Counted from the stretch's first letter, positions 47,101 through 58,919 are shown. The stretch: 64,000 bases of DNA from Lytechinus pictus (GCF_037042905.1 NC_087247.1:59481920-59545919), one strand, 5' to 3'. A program made the numbers and translations. Notes: generated by a model not told the origin, from the sequence alone.

Positions 47101-50100
47101 GAAAAAAACCTCTTATGTTATGTTCAATGCCCTTGTGCTTAAACTCATTTGTGACAACTAAATATTTGAAATTTTATTTAATCACATTTTTATCCCTAAA
47201 ATTGATAGCATAAGTCTTTTTATTTCATCGAAACACTTTTCCTTTTAATGTTCATTATCAAGAATGAACTAAGATTGATAAAGGATACCTTAGAAGTATC
47301 CCAAATATTACAACAAACACAATTGGGCAGTATGTGTATATGTTTAACTCTTTCTTCTGATATGTTGTTAATGATTTAGAGGGTTCTCCATCAAAATATT
47401 CTCCCTTCTCCCTTCATCAGAAATTAGTTTTATATAGAAGGAAAAATATCATTAACAATTTACCTTAAAGATGCAAAGGTTGTTTTGTGGTGTTTTGAAC
47501 AATCCTTCAATGGCCTGCCTCATTCTCTCTGGATCTCTGAAATAATATTTTCAAAAAAGGTTCAATAAACATACATGTACATATATATGTACAATGAGAA
47601 AAGAAATGACACAATGAGAAAAGAAATGACAAATTTCAATTTAATTTCTATGGCCTGTGATGATACTCTGATTGGCAATATTGTATTAAAAATGCTATGT
47701 TTTGTATAATAATTTACAGACTAGGCCTATTACAGATTGTTTTTCTGTATTATTTTAGTAGAGTGCCTCGTTTCACTCATGACATATGGGAAATGTATTT
47801 TACAGAACATACATTGAGTTCATGAAAGCACAAGCAGCATTAGAGAAACAGTGGACGAAAACTGTAAAACAAAACATATCAAGGGTTGACAGAGAAGTCG
47901 AATAAGATTATAAAGTAATAAATGCAAATGAGAAATAAACTAGATGGATTATTGACTGCACACAGGTGTAATGTATATTGCATACTTTATTCTGATATTG
48001 TGAAACCATTAAATTAATTTAATCGCATTGTTAAACTGTAGAGTAAATTATAAAATGAACAAGCCATTCCCTGAATCTAAAGATCATAATCATTCCTATA
48101 TGCTTGCATATATAAACCAAGTTTGAAGTCAGTCCTTCAAACAGTTCTTGAATTATCACAAAAAGAAGATATATTTCAAGATGCATGTTCTCTGTGACCT
48201 TTGATCTATGTCCCTCTAAACTAATCAGATCATAGTCACTCCCATATGCATTCAATATCTAAATATGTAGTCAATACATCAAACTGTTCTTGAGATATCG
48301 CGAGAACAAAAACGGGATGGACACCTCCAGCACCACTACGGTGGGCGGAAGCATGATTAAAAAAATTGATAAATCTCATTTTGGGACTAATTTGGCAATG
48401 AATATTTTAGTTCTCAACATTAAAATTGTTTTTCCAAAAGTTTTTTTTTCCAAATTCAGATTCAAATTTTTTTCCACATCTCATAAAAAGTACAATACAA
48501 ATTTAAAAAAGGTAAATACATATCAAAGATGCAAATGTATCTATTCAAATGCAAAGGAGGGGGGGTATTTATTTAGTTAGGGAACAGAAAAAAATCTTAA
48601 ACAAAAGTAATTTTACCCAGAGAAAAGATTGACAGGGCAGTATTTGCTTGTGTAGTTCCATTGACCTTCTTTCCTCTGAAAGATAATATATACAAACACA
48701 CAGAACCTCATATAACAAATCAGTATTTACTCAACCTGTGATAAATGTGAATGACATGCTCTTAATATGTTGATTGTAATGGGATTTTATTGAAATCTTT
48801 GGCAGAAAACTTGTATGAAATAAGTGCAAGAAGCACAACATAACAATTATAATCTTTTATAATAAATCTTGAAATTATTGAGTTTATTGATCACTTTAAT
48901 ATAAAATAGATTTTCTGAATGTAATAAAAAGGTGTCCTAAGCTCCTCCTAGCTTAAACAAACATATTTCAATAAAAAAAAATCACTGACAACTCCCCCCC
49001 CCAAAAAAAAAAAAACCCACACCTTTAGTAAAATATTGAAATAAAAAGACATGATAGTATAATTTACTTCCTTAGAATACAATAATGACAATTTTTAAGA
49101 GATTCATGAATAATCTTAAATTTCAAACCTTTAATATTTGTTGCATGCAGAACAAGCAAACTGGTTGATCTTCAATCTCTGGAGATGAAATATGGTGGAT
49201 GGGTATATAACCTAGTTTAGGCTGAAAATCAGAGAAAGTAATGATAACATTTTGTAAACAAACCAATAAAAATCATTAAATCAATACAGAACACATTTTT
49301 TACATATAAATCACAAATATAGTTACCTTGAAATTTCTTTTACCTTTATATTTACACTGTGGTTGATATGTCCTTAAACTAACAGAGATAAAGTTTAATC
49401 ATTAATCGACAATCATTTAATCAAGATCAGCAGCAGATCTGAAAAAGATGGTCCTGAAAAAAAAATGTTAATATCAGAAAAGATTTTTTTCATGAGCATT
49501 GTAATCATTTTCTGTTCTAATTGCCAAGGGCAAACTTTCATACAATCTAAAAAATCAGATCAACCATATATTGATATTGCTAAATGTGTACTGTACCTTT
49601 AATTCTACAGTAAGAGTTGATGTTCCCTTAAGTCCTTTGTCATCTAAAAAGCAGTAATTTGGTGAGCAGAGAACTGATGTTTGATTGGGATCTATCATCT
49701 GATGGCATCTTTTTAAAGGTCTTTGGCTCTCAAATGCTTTGCTTACTGAATCAACAAAATCTGCACTCACTGGAATGCATTTCTGTGCAAAAAGTGAGAC
49801 AAAAGTTTGTAGGATAAATAACAGCTATTCATACAAAAAAGGAGATGAAAATATACATCAAAAACTGTATGTAGAGTTTTGACATAAAAACTGCACCCAT
49901 CCTTGGAAAATTGATTAAAGACATATCTCAGTTATTTGTGATTATCAGCCCTCTCATGTTATGCCTTATATTAATATAAGAATCGTGTAAAGTTCAAAGC
50001 AGTAATAAGATGTTTCTACAAAGTCATAATTGCCGCATCACAATCAACAAAGTAGGAATGTGAACTTATGTAGCGTCACATATTGTACTTGAGCAAATTT

Positions 50101-52631
50101 ACAAATGATTCAAGAATAGGCTGAATGGGAACAAAACATAATAATTTACCAGGTACTCCAATGGTGTTAAACAATTTATAATTATAAAAGATAATAAATT
50201 AGAACTTTGTATGTCGGACTGACAAGGAACACAGAATAGACAAGGGTTCTATTAAACCTTATGAATGTCTTTGATTCACACAAGATTTTCACAATTTACC
50301 AGAATTTTGGAATAAGAAACTTCTTTATGAACATGGCAGTAGTAGCCAGATTGCATCTTCTTTATGAGCAAGGAGGTACCTAGATTGTGTCTTGCCCACA
50401 AACAGAGTGTTACTAAAGCTCAAAAGTGATTTACAATATCAAAGATTTCAAAATGGAACCTCTGAAATCAGAATGACTGATGTGCTTCAATACTTACTGG
50501 AATACTGGAATATCTCCCCAAGATAGGCAGGAGGCAGTTTTTGATGTAATTAATTTTTGCCCAACACTCCATTTTTCTAGAATTCTGCAGATGTAACAGA
50601 TTGATTGAAAAAAAATGATGATAAAAATTACAATTCAAAACTATACACATGGGTTTTTTCATATGAACATTCTATGTTGAAGGATTTCTACTATTGTATT
50701 AAATGATTTATACAAATTTAAAGTGGGAATACAGTGCACAAGACAAGAAGATTATCACTACCGGGGGGGGGGGGGGTATAATAAAAACTAATATCCACCT
50801 TTTATTTTTCAATAAAGTGAAGAAAATTAGAAAAGAGTGATTAAAAATGTACAGTTTTGTATAGAACTGATGACAAAGCAATTTTCCTTTAATAATAAAG
50901 CTCTCTTCTAGGCATATAGACAAGATTCAACAATGTTGAGACCCTAAAATATCCATTTCATTTACATTCTGATTGTCAATTTCAAATACTAAAGTTTTCT
51001 GCTAATTAAACACGTTTTAAAGCCAGACTAAACAAGAATGCTAGAAGTAATTTTATGACTGGCCGTACTTCATCTTCTTAATTGTATATTTATGAAAAAG
51101 ATATTGTACCAAACATTTGAAATTTACTGAATTTATTCATATTATCCTTTTTCTCAATATTTCTTTTAACAAAATATATTTTTGTTTGATTCCGCTAGAT
51201 TGAAATTAATCGAACCTTGATGAATAGCTTGGTTATAGCAATCCAGAAACAAGTGAAAAATTATTTTGTTAAGAGAAATGTTACTGGTAACTGGTTTGGG
51301 TTAGTGTAAACAATGATATGAAAATTCCACCCAAGCGTATGCTCCCACTAAGAAATATTTTATTAGGATATACTACCTTCTGAAGGACATCTTTGGTGTC
51401 TTTCTTCCAAAGCCGATAAACAATGTGCTTCTGTAGAAAGGAATTAAAAGAATAATGTACAAACCACCATTATTGGCAAAGAACTACATGAAATGTTATA
51501 CATCTATTTATTAACAATATTTCAACAGGATACCCAATCAACATAAAAATTGCTCTCCCTTGGGGTCCTGTATATTAAAAAACAATCACAATATGTCTTA
51601 TTATACACAGTAAAATTAACATGAGAAAATATACATACATTATGATAGAACATAATAGTTGAAGTAAGATATAAACGAAACTATAAATAACTATTAACTA
51701 CGCACATCATTAGAAAGAAGGGAATATACATACATGTACATAGAACATAATAATCGAAATTGACATCGGAGATATTTACTATTGGAAAAAAAAAAGGTAT
51801 CTACATGATTAAGAGAAACAAAGCACCAGTCTTCACCCTGTTTCCCTGTTTTAGATATTTTGGTAAAAAGGTTTGAGGATTCTGAAGATCAATTATCAGT
51901 GAGTTATTATGACACCAATTAGTCTAATACTCCAAGGTACGTTGGATCAAAGATACTCCAAGGGGAAACTGGACACTTTGGTGATCGTTTCTACATGGGA
52001 AGAGACCAAACAGTGTTTGGTCATGAATCGGCATACGGGTTGTGTAAAAACATAGAGGTGAAATGATAAGAGGCGGATGCAGGGGTGGTGCAAGGGGATG
52101 GTCTCATCTCTCCTTTCATAATAATAATAAAATTATTATTATCTCTCCTTTCACAGATATTGCTATCAAATACTTATTTTCGAATTTGTTGGCATTAAAA
52201 AAAGTAAAATTTCAGAATTGCACATCCCCTCACCCCTCTCTCATTTCGCCCTATACTTTGTAGACAACCCAAAAATTCAATATGCAAATGTTGACCTACC
52301 CAAAGCTAATGGGTACTCTTTCAAAGAGTTACATTACATGCCCTATTAAAAGTGTCCAATCTTCCCCTTGATGTACAGGTGTCTTTGTTTGGACCCAAAA
52401 AAATTATCAGCTAAAATACTGCCTGGTTATCAATATATCACTAAAACACTCTATATCTAATAATAATTAACCAATAATTTTATTCATACTTATCACAGAG
52501 TAACAAGGATATTAAATATGTTCACGCCATCTCACCTTCTTATGTCCAATAACTAATGATGAATTTCCCTCCTTGATATACTTCCAGAATTTAACATCCT
52601 CAATATCCTCTTCTAGATCATTAGAATCCAT
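41163..52631 (-). CDS. IPPK: Inositol-pentakisphosphate 2-kinase, complete, twelve coding exons
   Basis: The exons in transcript order are 52631-52536, 51430-51377, 50584-50498, 49782-49597, 49221-49129, 48675-48617, 47536-47464, 46405-46257, 45572-45439, 45284-45131, 42900-42709 and 41310-41163. All joins keep frame and give 474 residues, close to the roughly 490 of vertebrate IPPK. The enzyme phosphorylates the 2-position of Ins(1,3,4,5,6)P5 to make InsP6. Visible hallmarks are a glycine-loop-like EGNSSLV (21-27), VELKPKLGYIP (138-148), CLFCMQQILK (163-172), KYCPVNLFSG (183-192), TPQNNLCIFK (207-216), VLGRIL in exon 10 and VDLD (447-450). The start is the first ATG, in the exon with the glycine loop. 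The terminal exon reads into TAA as ISETYHSR. That same point also looks like a donor (CAG|gtaatg), so an extra C-terminal exon is possible. A SINE (46783-46975) sits antisense in intron 7. Confidence 0.92.
41655..42511 (+). repeat. AGGTCA-repeat family copy 4
   Basis: It lies in the last IPPK intron. It starts AACAAGTGGAACGCCTCTGG then GTCTCGCCTGCAT, and ends ATGCAGGCGATACAA. A perfect TGACCTTTGACCT followed by TGGTCATGTGACC is at 42140-42152. A related unit with one changed base is near 41966. Confidence 0.8.
43842..44133. mobile_element. TTTTAGATGGGTCAGC-ended MITE
   Basis: The inverted ends TTTTAGATGGGTCAGCAGCC and GGCTGCTGACCCATCTAAAA match perfectly and continue into AGCTTT. The interior is unique, with a CCAAT-like 'gaccaatcagagcg'. 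It is in an IPPK intron (10) and non-coding. Confidence 0.75.
44399..44679 (-). mobile_element. tRNA-derived SINE, full length
   Basis: On the - strand the head reads GGAGCGTTGTGGTCCAGTGG. Its A box is at 44669-44659 and its B box GGTTCGAATCC at 44625-44615. A core follows that is shared with 16058-16229, then a tail of ATT repeats (44399-44418). The open frame across it is an artefact. It is in IPPK intron 10, in the sense orientation. Confidence 0.8.
45673..45919. mobile_element. GGGCCCC/GGGACCC-ended MITE
   Basis: The left end is GGGCCCCATCTCACG; the right end in reverse is GGGTCCCGTCTTAC. Both continue into 'ctatggaaagcc..aatgccaa' / 'tatggaaatcc..attgtcaa', so the ends are imperfect inverted repeats. 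It overlaps an open frame (45816-46232) that is therefore not a gene. It lies in IPPK intron 8. Confidence 0.6.
46783..46975 (+). mobile_element. tRNA-derived SINE (Val-CAC-like head)
   Basis: The A box TGGCTCAGTTGG (46793-46804) and the B-box-like AGCTCAAACCC (46837-46847) have a loop CTCACAA between them. A body 'agaccaaaagacattaaaagatggg..gatctggtgctgcacag' follows, shared with 63064-63266. It is antisense in IPPK intron 7. Confidence 0.85.
47591..47630. repeat. Perfect 20-bp tandem duplication
   Basis: ACAATGAGAAAAGAAATGAC occurs twice in a row, in an IPPK intron just beyond exon 7. Confidence 0.9.
47980..48370 (+). repeat. Dispersed repeat with 'gggatggacacctcc' tail
   Basis: It carries 'gtgacctttgatctatgtccctc', 'aatcagatcatagtcactcccatatgcattc', 'gttcttgagatatcgcgagaac' and the tail 'ggtgggcggaagcatg'. 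It is related to the split copy at 3291-4345. It lies in IPPK intron 6. Confidence 0.6.
51959..52370. mobile_element. CAAGGGGAA-ended MITE in IPPK intron 1
   Basis: The ends CAAGGGGAAACTGGACACTTT and AAAAGTGTCCAATCTTCCCCTTG are imperfect inverted repeats. The interior holds an ATAATAATAATA run and 'gaggcggatgcaggggtgg'. It is non-coding. Confidence 0.65.
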
Positions 52632-52639
52632 AGTCCCAT

Positions 52640-52830
52640 CAATTCAACTTTCCAGTGTGTTAGCTTCTTTTAATCATATTGATGCTTTGTGTTGCTTACA
52701 GACCTATGGAAGAATAGGCAATGAATATTAGATCTAATGCGGATGGTACATTAAAGCAGATACGAACCAATAGCGCCATCTCGAGTCCTCAACTACTCAT
52801 ACCTGGCCAGTTTCCTGGCCCATAATGCTA
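52640..52830 (-). promoter_or_regulatory. Candidate IPPK promoter / 5' UTR
   Basis: Directly upstream of the IPPK ATG (52631). On the - strand, GAGATGGCGCTATTGGTT (52783-52766) combines a YY1-like ATGGCG with an inverted CCAAT box about 140 bases upstream of the ATG. The transcription start is not defined by the sequence. Confidence 0.35.
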
Positions 52831-52841
52831 GTGTTGTCTAG

Positions 52842-52960
52842 TAATATAGACACATAGAGATGTATACTAATAATGCTAGAGGGCGTACTTCGTCAAATCT
52901 CTGTGATTACGCGGAGACCGGCCGCTATTACTCGATAGGTCTTCGCAGCCTGCCATGCGC
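52842..52960 (+). repeat. Repeat shared in inverted orientation with 57940-58072
   Basis: Common phrases are 'acatagagatgtatactaat', 'gctagag.gcg', 'cgtactt', 'tctgtgatt.cg.ggag' and 'ctcgataggtctt'. It lies about 200 bp upstream of IPPK. It is non-coding. Confidence 0.65.
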
Positions 52961-53060
52961 GTACATTACCTATGGGGCATGTACAGTGATAGCACAGAAA
53001 CGGAACAAAATGATGACATATGAGCTTGAAAGCAAATGGAAAAGCAAAATATTGTAAATC

Positions 53061-54613
53061 GCACTGGATTAAAGTTCAAATTAACAAAGAATCTATCAAA
53101 ACTGAGGACAAAACTGCCTATATAGACCTATAGGCAGTCATAATATATCCTACAAATAATACAGTCCAACGATAATATACATCCCCAATCATTTTTGCTT
53201 TGGTCATAACATTTCGATGTATCATATATATGACTTCTATTTTCTGATGATTTGGAAGGGATGAATATTAAAAACAACATGCAGCTAGGCCTATAGGCAT
53301 ATCGTTCTAGGTCCTGTAAATTTAACATGATCTGGTGTTCAAGTTGACCTCAGAAATTTCATAGGCCCTTTCACAGTGTCTGATGCATCCGAGACACAAG
53401 CTATCGAAAAAACACGATTGCATTTTTTTTCAAGTATAGTTTCCTAATTACTATGATGCTGATTGCTGATAATTTATTTCTTTACTTTTGATAATTTTTA
53501 TAATTCATTTTCCATTTAGATCTACACATAGAAATCATATAAAGAATATAGAGCCTAACTCCTTTCCCCATGGTTTTAAACGTCGATGTAACCAACATCA
53601 CAATAACTTGTGAGTCATAAAATGACTTTTATTGATAATATTTGAAAATGATTTATGCATTGGTCCAATTAATTGATAAGTTTATGATTTAAATTTCCAA
53701 TGCTGTCAACCATCCGGTCATATTGATTACTTATATACGTGCGAGCAATTAAGAAATGTTTGTTGACAGCAAAATTTGCATATCAAATGCGCGCATGCAG
53801 TAGTACAATTTTGCAATGTACAGGAGGCCATGGGGTAAAGTGTAGGATGTTTACCGTGTATTATTGACTTGCAAACATTTCAATATTTCGGAGAGTAAAC
53901 AAATTACAATGCGTGTTTAACGCAACATAGAACAATTTCACTTTGATTTTCTGGAAAGTCTAAACTTGATTCACTCCGGCTGAAATACTATGCAGATCGG
54001 CAAACCGGCTGAAATATTCTGTTGATATAATTATGGCCGGCGTTTGTGATCCTAATGATTGGACCAATATTATGTGAACAAATCAAGGATAGAATAATAA
54101 GAAGGAGAGGAATAAGGAGGAGAAGAGAAGAAAAGGGGCGGGAAGACTGAGGATATTTGTATTATACTACAAAGATTATTATTACTAAAACTGAGTGTAT
54201 AAAACCAGTTGATAACAATATCATGAAAGAGATTCATAAATGCAAACTTAATAAACTTATATAAAAACGGTTGCAAAATTGTGAGTACTAAAACCAAACA
54301 TAATATTATTGAATATTGCAAAACTGAAAATCCTTGGAATAAGATGTTATACAAATTGTCAGCTGTTGAGTGATCATCATAATTACCTGTCTTGAGATTG
54401 TGTTAATATTTATTAACTGTGTCTGTGTTAAATTTATGGCAAAGATTTCCAAACACTGGCACCGGCCTATGTCATAAACCGGTAAACATGCGTTTTGCAT
54501 ATTCAGTTTTGTTTGTCACTTTAAAAGTATAACTAACTTGATCTTCTAATTTTATTCTTTTAATTTCATTGGCTAGCCTATGGACCTGAGTTTGATTTTT
54601 CAGGTTTGTTTTA
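53061..54613. other. Intergenic DNA, nothing recognised
   Basis: AT-rich sequence between the IPPK upstream region and the Tc1 element. The purine-rich stretch at 54090-54140 makes a - strand open frame of no merit. Confidence 0.4.
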
Positions 54614-54615
54614 TA

Positions 54616-56505
54616 CACTACTCAAAAAAAGTTAAGGACCACTTTTTAATGTGTGTATACAATTTTCAAACCGGGTGTTGTATTTCTAGAAATACCCGAA
54701 TATGGCTGTCTTGAATCTCCTCAAACACCCTGTAACAATTTCACACATGGGTGGTTTCAGTTGTTGCATGATGTCTCTCGCATTATTGCATATCCTGAAA
54801 AGTGGGCCCATTGTGAAGTGGTACAAATGTGGATTCAAATGCATTTTCTGTCTTTAGTCTCTACAATCAACAAATTGCTGACAACAGCAATGCCAAGATA
54901 CAGCTGTCCAGGATGCCATCAAACACAATGAAATCAATTTCACACATGCAGTTCTTTCATGTCTCTTGCATCATTGCAATGTGCCCGTACAAAAGTGGCT
55001 TCCAAAGCATTTTCTGTCTTTAGTCTCTACAATCAACAACTTGCTGACAATAGCAATGCCAAGATACAGCTGTCCAGAATGCCATCAAACACAATGACAT
55101 CAATTTCACACATGCAGTTCTTTCATGATGTCTCTGGCATCATTGCAGTGGGCCATAAGACAAGTGTCTTCCAAAGCATTTTCCGTCTTTAGTCTGTACA
55201 ATCAACAACTTGCCTACAACAGCAATGCCAAGACACCACCTAAGTGAAACAGATGTAGCCAGAGCCCTAGGGATGCTGGAAGCTGGCCTCAGTCAGCGAA
55301 GAGTAGCCAGAATGATGGGCGTGTCACACAGTGTCATTAGCAGAGCAAATCAAAGACACCGAGAGACAGGGCTATACTCCGAGAGACCCCGCAGTGGCCG
55401 ACCAGTTTCGACAACCCCTAGAGATGATCGCTACTTGACGAATCTCAGCCTCCGCAACCGCTTTCACAGTGCACGCCGCCTCAACAATGACTTCGCTGCA
55501 GCAACTGGAGTGATTGTTTCCACTCAAACAATCCGTAACCGACTTCACAGAGCCAATATGCATGCCAGACGGCCAGCTCAGTGTGTCCCACTCACCCCTG
55601 CTCACAGAAGAATTCGTCTCAACTGGGCCCGGGAGCATGTCAGATGGACCAGACAGCAATGGCGTAGAGTTCTGTTCACAGATGAGAGCAGATTTTCCCT
55701 TGACCACAATGATGGACGTTCGAGAGTCTAGAGGCGACCAGGAGAGAGATTTGCAGACCCCTGTATTGCAGAACATGACCGTTATGGGGGAGGCAGCGTC
55801 ATGGTGTGGGGAGGCATCACCTACGCCAACCGTACTCGTCTCTACGTGGTCCCAGGGGGAGCAATGACAGGAGTGAGGTACAGGGATGAGGTCCTTGAAC
55901 CTATAGTGGTGCCATTTGCAGAAAATGTGGGACAAAACATCATTTTCATGGATGACAATGCCCGTGCCCACCGAGCTAGGGTGGTGACCGAGTTCCTTGA
56001 GGGCCAGGGGATTGAGCGTATGGAGTGGCCAGCGAGGTCCCCGGACTTAAACCCGATAGAGCACGTCTGGGACATGATGGGGAGGAGTCTCGAGCAGCTC
56101 GAAGCCCATCCACTTGGACTGCAGCAGCTGGGTGTGGCTCTGGAGGCTGCATGGGATGCACTGGACGTCAGAGACATCAATCACCTCATCAGCTCCATGA
56201 GACAGCGCTGTGAAGCCGTTATTGCTGCAGGAGGTGGTCACACTCGTTACTGAACTGCCTGAAAGACACTCAGACATTCGTTTTTACATGTCGGTAGCTG
56301 ATACCCCTCGGGGCCCACTTTTCAGGATGTGCAGTGATGCGAGAGACATTGTGCAACAACTGAAACCACCCATGCGTGAAATTGATTACAGCGTGTTTAA
56401 GGACATTTAGGACAGTTGTACTGAGGTATTTCCAGAAATAAAACACCTTGTATAAAATCTTTATGTACGTTTTAAAAAGTGGTCCTTAACTTTTTTTGAG
56501 TAGTG
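54616..56505 (+). mobile_element. Tc1/mariner element, 1.89 kb, near complete
   Basis: TA flanks both ends (54614-54615, 56506-56507). The termini are perfect 34-bp inverted repeats starting CACTACTCAAAAAAAG. Homology continues inward with more divergence to about 190 bp on each side (54616-54805 and 56318-56505). Between the left arm and the transposase are tandem units of 167-168 bp, with 'gcattttctgtctttagtc' at 54841, 55008 and 55176. The element lies between IPPK and the epoxide hydrolase gene. Perfect outer repeats and one disabling mutation suggest a fairly recent insertion. Confidence 0.92.
55210..56253 (+). pseudogene. Tc1-type transposase with a single in-frame stop
   Basis: A continuous frame of 347 codons is broken only by TAG at codon 174 (55729-55731). 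The N-terminus has a paired-type helix-turn-helix region (about residues 11-47) and an AT-hook-like RSGRP (61-65). The catalytic triad is intact: D158 in LFTDES, D249 in DDNARAH, and E284 in PDLNPIEH, with 34 residues between the last two (DD34E, Tc1 family). The position of the stop, before RRPGERFAD, is where relatives have a tryptophan, so TGG to TAG is likely. The enzyme would cut and paste the element at TA. The true start could be either of the first two Met codons. Confidence 0.9.
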
Positions 56506-56640
56506 TAATAAGGTTTTCACGGATGAACAAAATTATAATATCATTGACATACGGGGCCGCAGAATGATTTTGAAACAGGGGGTGCATAAAATCACAATCA
56601 TTTATTGTGTCATGTTCATTTTCACTTTAGGGAGGGATCC

Positions 56641-57168
56641 CCGGGGGGGGGGGGGGGGGGGTACTCGACCAAAAAAGTAGTAGGTATGTGCCGCGGGCGA
56701 GACAAAAAACGGGGGCCTTGGAGCGCGCTTATTGTAAAAAGGAGGGTCCTCGGTAAAGGCTTCGGAACTACAAATGTTTGGGAAAACGGGGGTCCTTGGA
56801 ACAGGTCGCCTTTGTGTGCATCCCAATGGAACGGGCATACGTGCATGCAGCTAGCACGGGCGCCGGGTACGCTAGCGCAGAGGTGATGGTCGGACAGCGC
56901 TCTGCGGCCGCTTTTCACCATCGTAGCAGATCAATGCGACCGGAACGGTGTAACGGAAAATATGCGAAGCTTTGGAGCGGATATCTTTCTTCTTTTTTTC
57001 TCGATAAGAAAATGCTATGCTTTGGAGCGGCTTTCTTTGTTCTTTTTCTCAATAAGACAAAAATGCTATGCCTTGGAACGGAAATATGAGTGTGAAAATG
57101 GGGGTCCCCTCCGCGGCACATACCCACTATGCATTATATACTGAGTGCCCCCCCCCCCCCCCCCCCGG
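56641..57168. mobile_element. 528-bp fold-back element with poly(G)/poly(C) ends and 8-bp duplication
   Basis: AGGGATCC flanks it perfectly (56633-56640, 57169-57176). The element starts CCGGGGGG and ends CCCCCCGG, with runs of about 18 bases. The subterminal 'ggtatgtgccgcgg' is inverted on the right ('ccgcggcacatacc'). The inside right (56963-57090) has degenerate units 'gctttggagcgg..ttctttttctc.ataag'. An 8-bp duplication suggests hAT-like mobilisation. The many open frames are compositional. Confidence 0.75.
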
Positions 57169-57176
57169 AGGGATCC

Positions 57177-58273
57177 ATGCAGTCGCGCCCCTATTTTATT
57201 TTGATTATAGTGTGTCAAAGTAATTTTGATTGGATGCGTATGACACTAGTCTTTAATTACACCCACCCTTTAAAAAGCGAATAAAAAATCGATTCTAGAA
57301 TGTACACTGGTGTAACGCCAAGAAAAGTAATGAGATACCCTTTATAATTACTACTTGCTATTATAATAGCGCATAATCAAAGATCAAAACACTAACTTAT
57401 ACAAATTATTGTTAATGATATATTTCTTACAAATTAAAGCAAGTTGCATATAGTAGGCCTATATAGAAATTAAAATATTATATCCAACATAAACAAATTG
57501 GTCATGAGAACATCAAGTGACGTGAATGAAGGAAATGTGGAAAAGGACGATGCAGTTAAAGGTAGGGATATCAAGCGGAGAAGATGGGCTAATTCACTGT
57601 CTTTTGAATTAATTGTCAATTTTTCCATTAATGTACGTTGTATATTTTTATTTTATCTGATATAATAGATATTATTATCTATTATTATCTAAAATAGGCC
57701 TATAAACAGAGAGGTAAATGCAAAAATTATATAAAGAATTTCATCCCGAGAAGTCAGGTATAAATGCCAAATTCACAGCATAATCCCCATGTAATCACAC
57801 TAATAATCAATCGAAATGCAATTTGTCATTAATATTTTCGATTGTAACGAGGTTGGATTCTTTTCTTCAAGAAAAAAGGCCGGAGACGGCATCCCTTTTT
57901 CCCTTTTTCACAGCGTTACAACGCACGAGCTATGTGTACATCCGGGTACGTTTGCAAATCAAGACCTATCGAGCAATGGCCTACCACGCTCCACGCAATC
58001 ACAGACGTTAAGTACGTGGCCTATGGCGACTCCGCACTCTAGCGTAATTAGTATACATCTCTATGTATAGACAGACTTGAATGATAACATGCTAACTAAC
58101 TACTCAATATATTTATACCGCAATAATTATGTTACCAAGTAGCAAAACAATTACTTTTCCTCTCAAAACATTTTGGTTTCTCGATACAAATACAATTATA
58201 GGTCAATTTTTTCTCTGTAGTATTAGTAGATATCTGAAAACGTATATTTTGAAACTATGTGATCTCTCATTGA
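57177..58273. repeat. AT-rich intergenic DNA with inverted partner repeat
   Basis: It is mostly featureless. 57940-58072 is the inverted partner of 52842-52960, with the block 'attagtatacatctctatgt' at its right end. Confidence 0.5.
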
Positions 58274-58302
58274 CTGTGTGTTATAAATTTTATAACACAC
58301 AG
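58274..58302. repeat. Perfect 13-bp inverted repeat (hairpin)
   Basis: CTGTGTGTTATAA and its exact reverse complement are separated by ATT. It lies immediately left of the MITE 58317-58898. Intrinsic terminators are not relevant in an animal genome, so no function is proposed. Confidence 0.8.
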
Positions 58303-58316
58303 TTCACCCCCCTTTA

Positions 58317-58898
58317 AAGGGGGAATCCAACCCAAATGAAAACTTATTTTTTTGAGGAAAAAGAAAATTCAGACAATTTGATAGGTGAAAGTTTGAACAA
58401 TATCGGACAAACAATAAGTTTTGAATTTTTAAAATTTGTAATATTGGTAATCACTATATGCATGGAGACTTCAAATTGGCCGCATTTGTGATGTCACAGT
58501 GATGTAAGGCAAGGACTACTCTTCCATGTAATCCATAAAATGGCTTAAATGTCATATTTTTTTTCAAAAGTTTTACTTCATTTCAAATTATATTTTTCTT
58601 TCATGAGGACATTAAACAATATACTACCTGGGTTTTTATTTAGATTACTGTCCCAGGGGAATTGGTACTTAGAAGAAAGAAAACCTAAAATCCCTGATAA
58701 TTAAGTACATGTATATGGGAAAGTTGTCCACTTACCCAGTTGCCAATTTGAAATCTTCATAGTCCTATCGATCTCAATTTTGAAGCAGCCACAACTTTCT
58801 TATTGTTTGTCCGATTTCTTTCAAACTTTCACCATTCTTTTTTATTGATTTTTCTCCTTTCCAAAACAACATTTTATGACCAAAGCTGGATTTCCCTT
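58317..58898. mobile_element. AAGGGGGAATCC-type TA MITE
   Basis: TA is on both sides (58315-58316, 58899-58900). The ends are AAGGGGGAATCCAACCC and GCTGGATTTCCCTT. The arms share 'tttgaacaatatcggacaaacaataag' with 'cttattgtttgtccgatttctttcaaa' in inverted orientation. It is related to the copy at 16009-16446. Confidence 0.75.
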
Positions 58899-58919
58899 TA
58901 ATTCAGCTTTGATTTTGAT

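Noticed and set aside
55372..55971. 199-codon open frame opposite the transposase
   Set aside because: It is the antisense shadow of the Tc1 transposase frame. The transposase motifs and the DD34E triad are on the + strand.
56605..57144. Cluster of open frames in six frames
   Set aside because: G/C-rich fold-back element. Frames exist on both strands because of composition.
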